The notes beneath the pieces are model-generated. The model was not told the origin of the DNA. It did not search any database and saw nothing but the letters and a program-made list of their open reading frames with translations. Source: Isoetes taiwanensis (taxonomy: Eukaryota > Streptophyta > Lycopodiopsida > Isoetales > Isoetaceae). Taken from it: DNA of 64,000 nt. Both the position numbers and the translations under genes were made by a program. The stretch is taken from the NCBI GenBank assembly GCA_021234155.1, contig JAJEKV010000016.1, positions 3,557,896-3,621,895 of the forward strand. Reading direction: 5' to 3'. Below are positions 61,557 to 64,000 of this stretch, one piece after another (position 1 is the stretch's first letter; the number at the start of each line of letters is the position of its first letter).

Positions 61557-64000
61557 TCAGCCCGTGTTACGCATACCGGCAGCAATTCCATTTATGGTGA
61601 TAAGCAATGCATCCCGAAGCTTGGGATTGTTCTCGTCGTTCCTTAGGCGGTGCAAAACCTCGACCTGGAGCATATTAAGCGGGTTCAGGTATGGTACCCT
61701 GCTTTCTATCAGACGAGCTAGCGTCCTGTTGTTTTCTCCAAGCTTCTGGTGGCCCGAGACTTCCAACACATGCTTTACAGTAATATCAAATTGTTTCCTT
61801 AACTCTTCCCCAAACTGTCTCCTAGATGGTGATACCAGAACCTCATCATAATGCCTGGCTATGGACATGTCGGCTTTTGCAAGAACTGCTTCAATTAGGT
61901 CAATTGTAGATTGGAAAAATGGCCATTCTTTGTACATGGCTTGTAATTCTTCCCCGTGGCCTTCTGAAATGGCTGCTTCGAGCCCGACACCAATGCCTAA
62001 CCATGTAGGTAACACAAATCTGGTTTGTGTCCAAGCGAAAATCCATGGAATTGCCCTTAACTGCCCAATCCCTCCTGCCTTTTTCCGCCTTGTCGGGCGA
62101 CTGCCAATGTTGAGATTACCAAGCTCTGCCTCTGGAGTTGCCTCATGGAAATAGGGTATGAATTGCTCGCTCTCAAACACAATACTCCTGTACTGTCTGC
62201 AGCTCTTCTCTGAGATTAGTTCCATTAAAGAACGCCAGCTTTCTGAACGAGGAGGTTCAGGAGGTTGTAAAGTGGCATCTAATACAGCTGTTGTGTATAT
62301 TTCTAGTTGTCTGACAGCTCTTTGAGGTACCCCAAATTTTGCCTGGATCATTTCCCCCTGCTCCGTCACTCGCAAAGAACCCTGCATAAAAGGGTTTTAG
62401 TTAATTCCACTGAAGATACATTATACCCTTTTTTAAATCTTACCATTATAGAGCCTGGTGGTTGAGACTGAATAGCCAGGTACATCGGTCCACCACCACG
62501 GCCTACACTTCCTCCACGTCCATGAAATAACTTGATCTTGATATTATACTCATTGCAGACAGTCACCAGATCTTCCTGCGTTTTGTATAGCTCCCAAGCA
62601 GCAGTAAACCGACCAGCATCCTTCCCTGAATCTGAATAACCAATCATAACCTGCAAATAAGAAGGCGACTGTCTGAGTTTGAGTTTCTGATATCTTATCA
62701 CCAATGGGGTTGTCCAACCTTCCTTTTACCTCTTGATGGGCTTGATGGTTTGCAATTAAATGTTCTCGATACCAGTCAAGAGAAAAAAGTTTGCGTATCT
62801 GATTTCCTGCATCTCTTAGATCTTTCACAGTTTCAAATAGAGGTACCACACGGAGCCTGTAATGTTTAAACAAATAGTAACTATTACATAAGCTGCATAT
62901 TTGCATCCAATTACAATTTAATTATACGAATCAGCTACTATGTCTTATCATTTTATTGACAAATCCAACGAAAGTAAAAACGATGGTGCACTCACGTTTT
63001 CCCTGGACATGGCCCTCCCAGTTCACCAGAGACCTTAAGCCGTGCCTCCTTTTGTAGCAGTTCCACAGCAAGAACATCACTTGCCTGTCATGTTTAATGT
63101 TTAATATGGCTAAGTATGTTGGAACTCCAGACGGATTACTTAATTTTGATGCATAAATGCTGCAAACCTCAGAAGCCATTGAAATAATGTAGGCCCCAAG
63201 AGAATCATCTCCTAGTTCCGCAGCTACATGGAAAGTATCAAACACTTCTTGTATCTCCTTGGATACCACAATATTGGGATGCAAAAGTGGCCGCTTTCCT
63301 TTCAATTCTTTTAATAGGAAATTTATTTTCTTTTCTTCACTCCACTTGCTATATGAACCAATTTCAAGAAACTCAGTGATGGCATCAAGAGCTTCAGTGT
63401 GTTTGTCAGCTTCCTGTCAAATATCAGGAAATGTTACTCTGATCTGGTAACTTGTACATTTAGTAAGCCTTTATCATACCTGCCGCAAATCTAACTTCAT
63501 CAAAGTCAACCCAAAAGTTGTAACCCTCCTAATGAGATCCACCAATCTTCCTTCTGCTAATGTGCGAGAACCACATGCTTCCTATTACACGTTGGGTTAG
63601 AGGGATTTATTAAAAGTTCTTTTTGTGTTTCTCTATGTAAACCCTTGCCAGTTGACCTACAAGTAAGCAAATAGACAGATTGACCAACAAATGAGCAGAG
63701 TGTCTGCCGTGGCCAGCAGACAGTCAACAGTACTTTGAAACATAAAAATGTCCAGTATACACAGTCAGCTGAATACCAGAGATTCATAACAAAGTAGCAA
63801 TGGCTCCAAAAGCTGGTCAGCTCTCTGATAGTATTCACTGGGATGAAAATCACAGGGCAATCCTTCCAGAAGATCTTCCATACGTTTGCGGGTATTCATA
63901 AGCTGCATGAAATGGCAATTCACAAACCGAAATTAGAGACATTGTTCATATCAGAAATATCTTTATACTACTGACCTTTTCTCTTACGTGTCCTAATACC
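61557..64000 (-). CDS. PPC4: Bacterial-type phosphoenolpyruvate carboxylase, 3' exons (5' part outside window)
   Basis: PEP carboxylase fixes bicarbonate onto phosphoenolpyruvate to give oxaloacetate. Exons (minus strand), all with GT..AG borders and consistent phases: 64000-63976 (partial), 63902-63777, 63581-63480, 63413-63168, 63084-62996, 62856-62730, 62650-62444 and 62381-61557. About 580 residues are visible, the C-terminal half of a protein of roughly 1000. Motifs include [41 protein letters not shown], the Gly/Arg loop [29 protein letters not shown] and [20 protein letters not shown]. The C-terminus RNTG, instead of QNTG, and PTRRK mark the plant bacterial-type class (PPC4/BTPC), which joins plant-type subunits in large complexes and is less feedback-inhibited. 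The frame is clean, in contrast to the neighbouring repeats. Confidence 0.95.

Noticed and set aside
1-64000. Prokaryotic-style systems (operons, defence islands, CRISPR)
   Set aside because: Introns, LTR retrotransposons and a plant BTPC show a plant nuclear locus; no such structures are seen.

Overview
The window is nuclear DNA of a land plant. At its right edge is an intron-rich, minus-strand gene for bacterial-type phosphoenolpyruvate carboxylase (BTPC), recognisable by its C-terminus RNTG; multi-exon BTPC genes are known from green plants. The rest is transposon-rich: Ty3/Gypsy chromovirus copies with a methionyl-initiator-like primer site, a Helitron 3' end, a terminal-inverted-repeat DNA element, a truncated LINE and a degraded tRNA-Cys. 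The sequence alone does not place the species.

The main architecture is a tandem array of a unit of about 23 kb, seen in two and a half copies. Each unit has a chromovirus (5' LTR about 1.6 kb, internal region, 3' LTR about 4.5 kb) followed by a spacer of about 13 kb. The 3' LTR is long because a 2.9 kb TIR element sits inside it; the 5' LTRs lack that insertion. Copies: unit 1, 1-19413 (chromovirus 3' part 1-6100, spacer 6101-19413); unit 2, 19414-42163 (chromovirus 19414-29196, spacer 29197-42163); unit 3, 42164-60276 (chromovirus 42164-55477, truncated spacer 55478-60276). The spacer ends inside a LINE reverse transcriptase fragment. In unit 3 the LINE continues to about 60985, followed by a tRNA-Cys relic and the 3' end of the BTPC gene.

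The order of events can be read from the nesting: chromovirus insertion with target duplication GATAC; TIR element into its 3' LTR; then tandem duplication with its right breakpoint in the LINE. The target site was contiguous before the insertion, because the right end of the spacer (19413) and its left end (6101) carry the same GATAC.

A second layer is technical. Large parts of units 2 and 3, and patches of unit 1, differ from the clean copy by many indels and by CTG to CCG and CAG to CGG changes. That is the reverse of methylcytosine decay and fits base-calling error at methylated CHG/CG sites. Most frameshifts in the chromovirus genes should therefore not be read as biological pseudogenisation without new data. 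The BTPC region looks clean. I found no CRISPR, operon or other prokaryotic feature, and no convincing new protein system.
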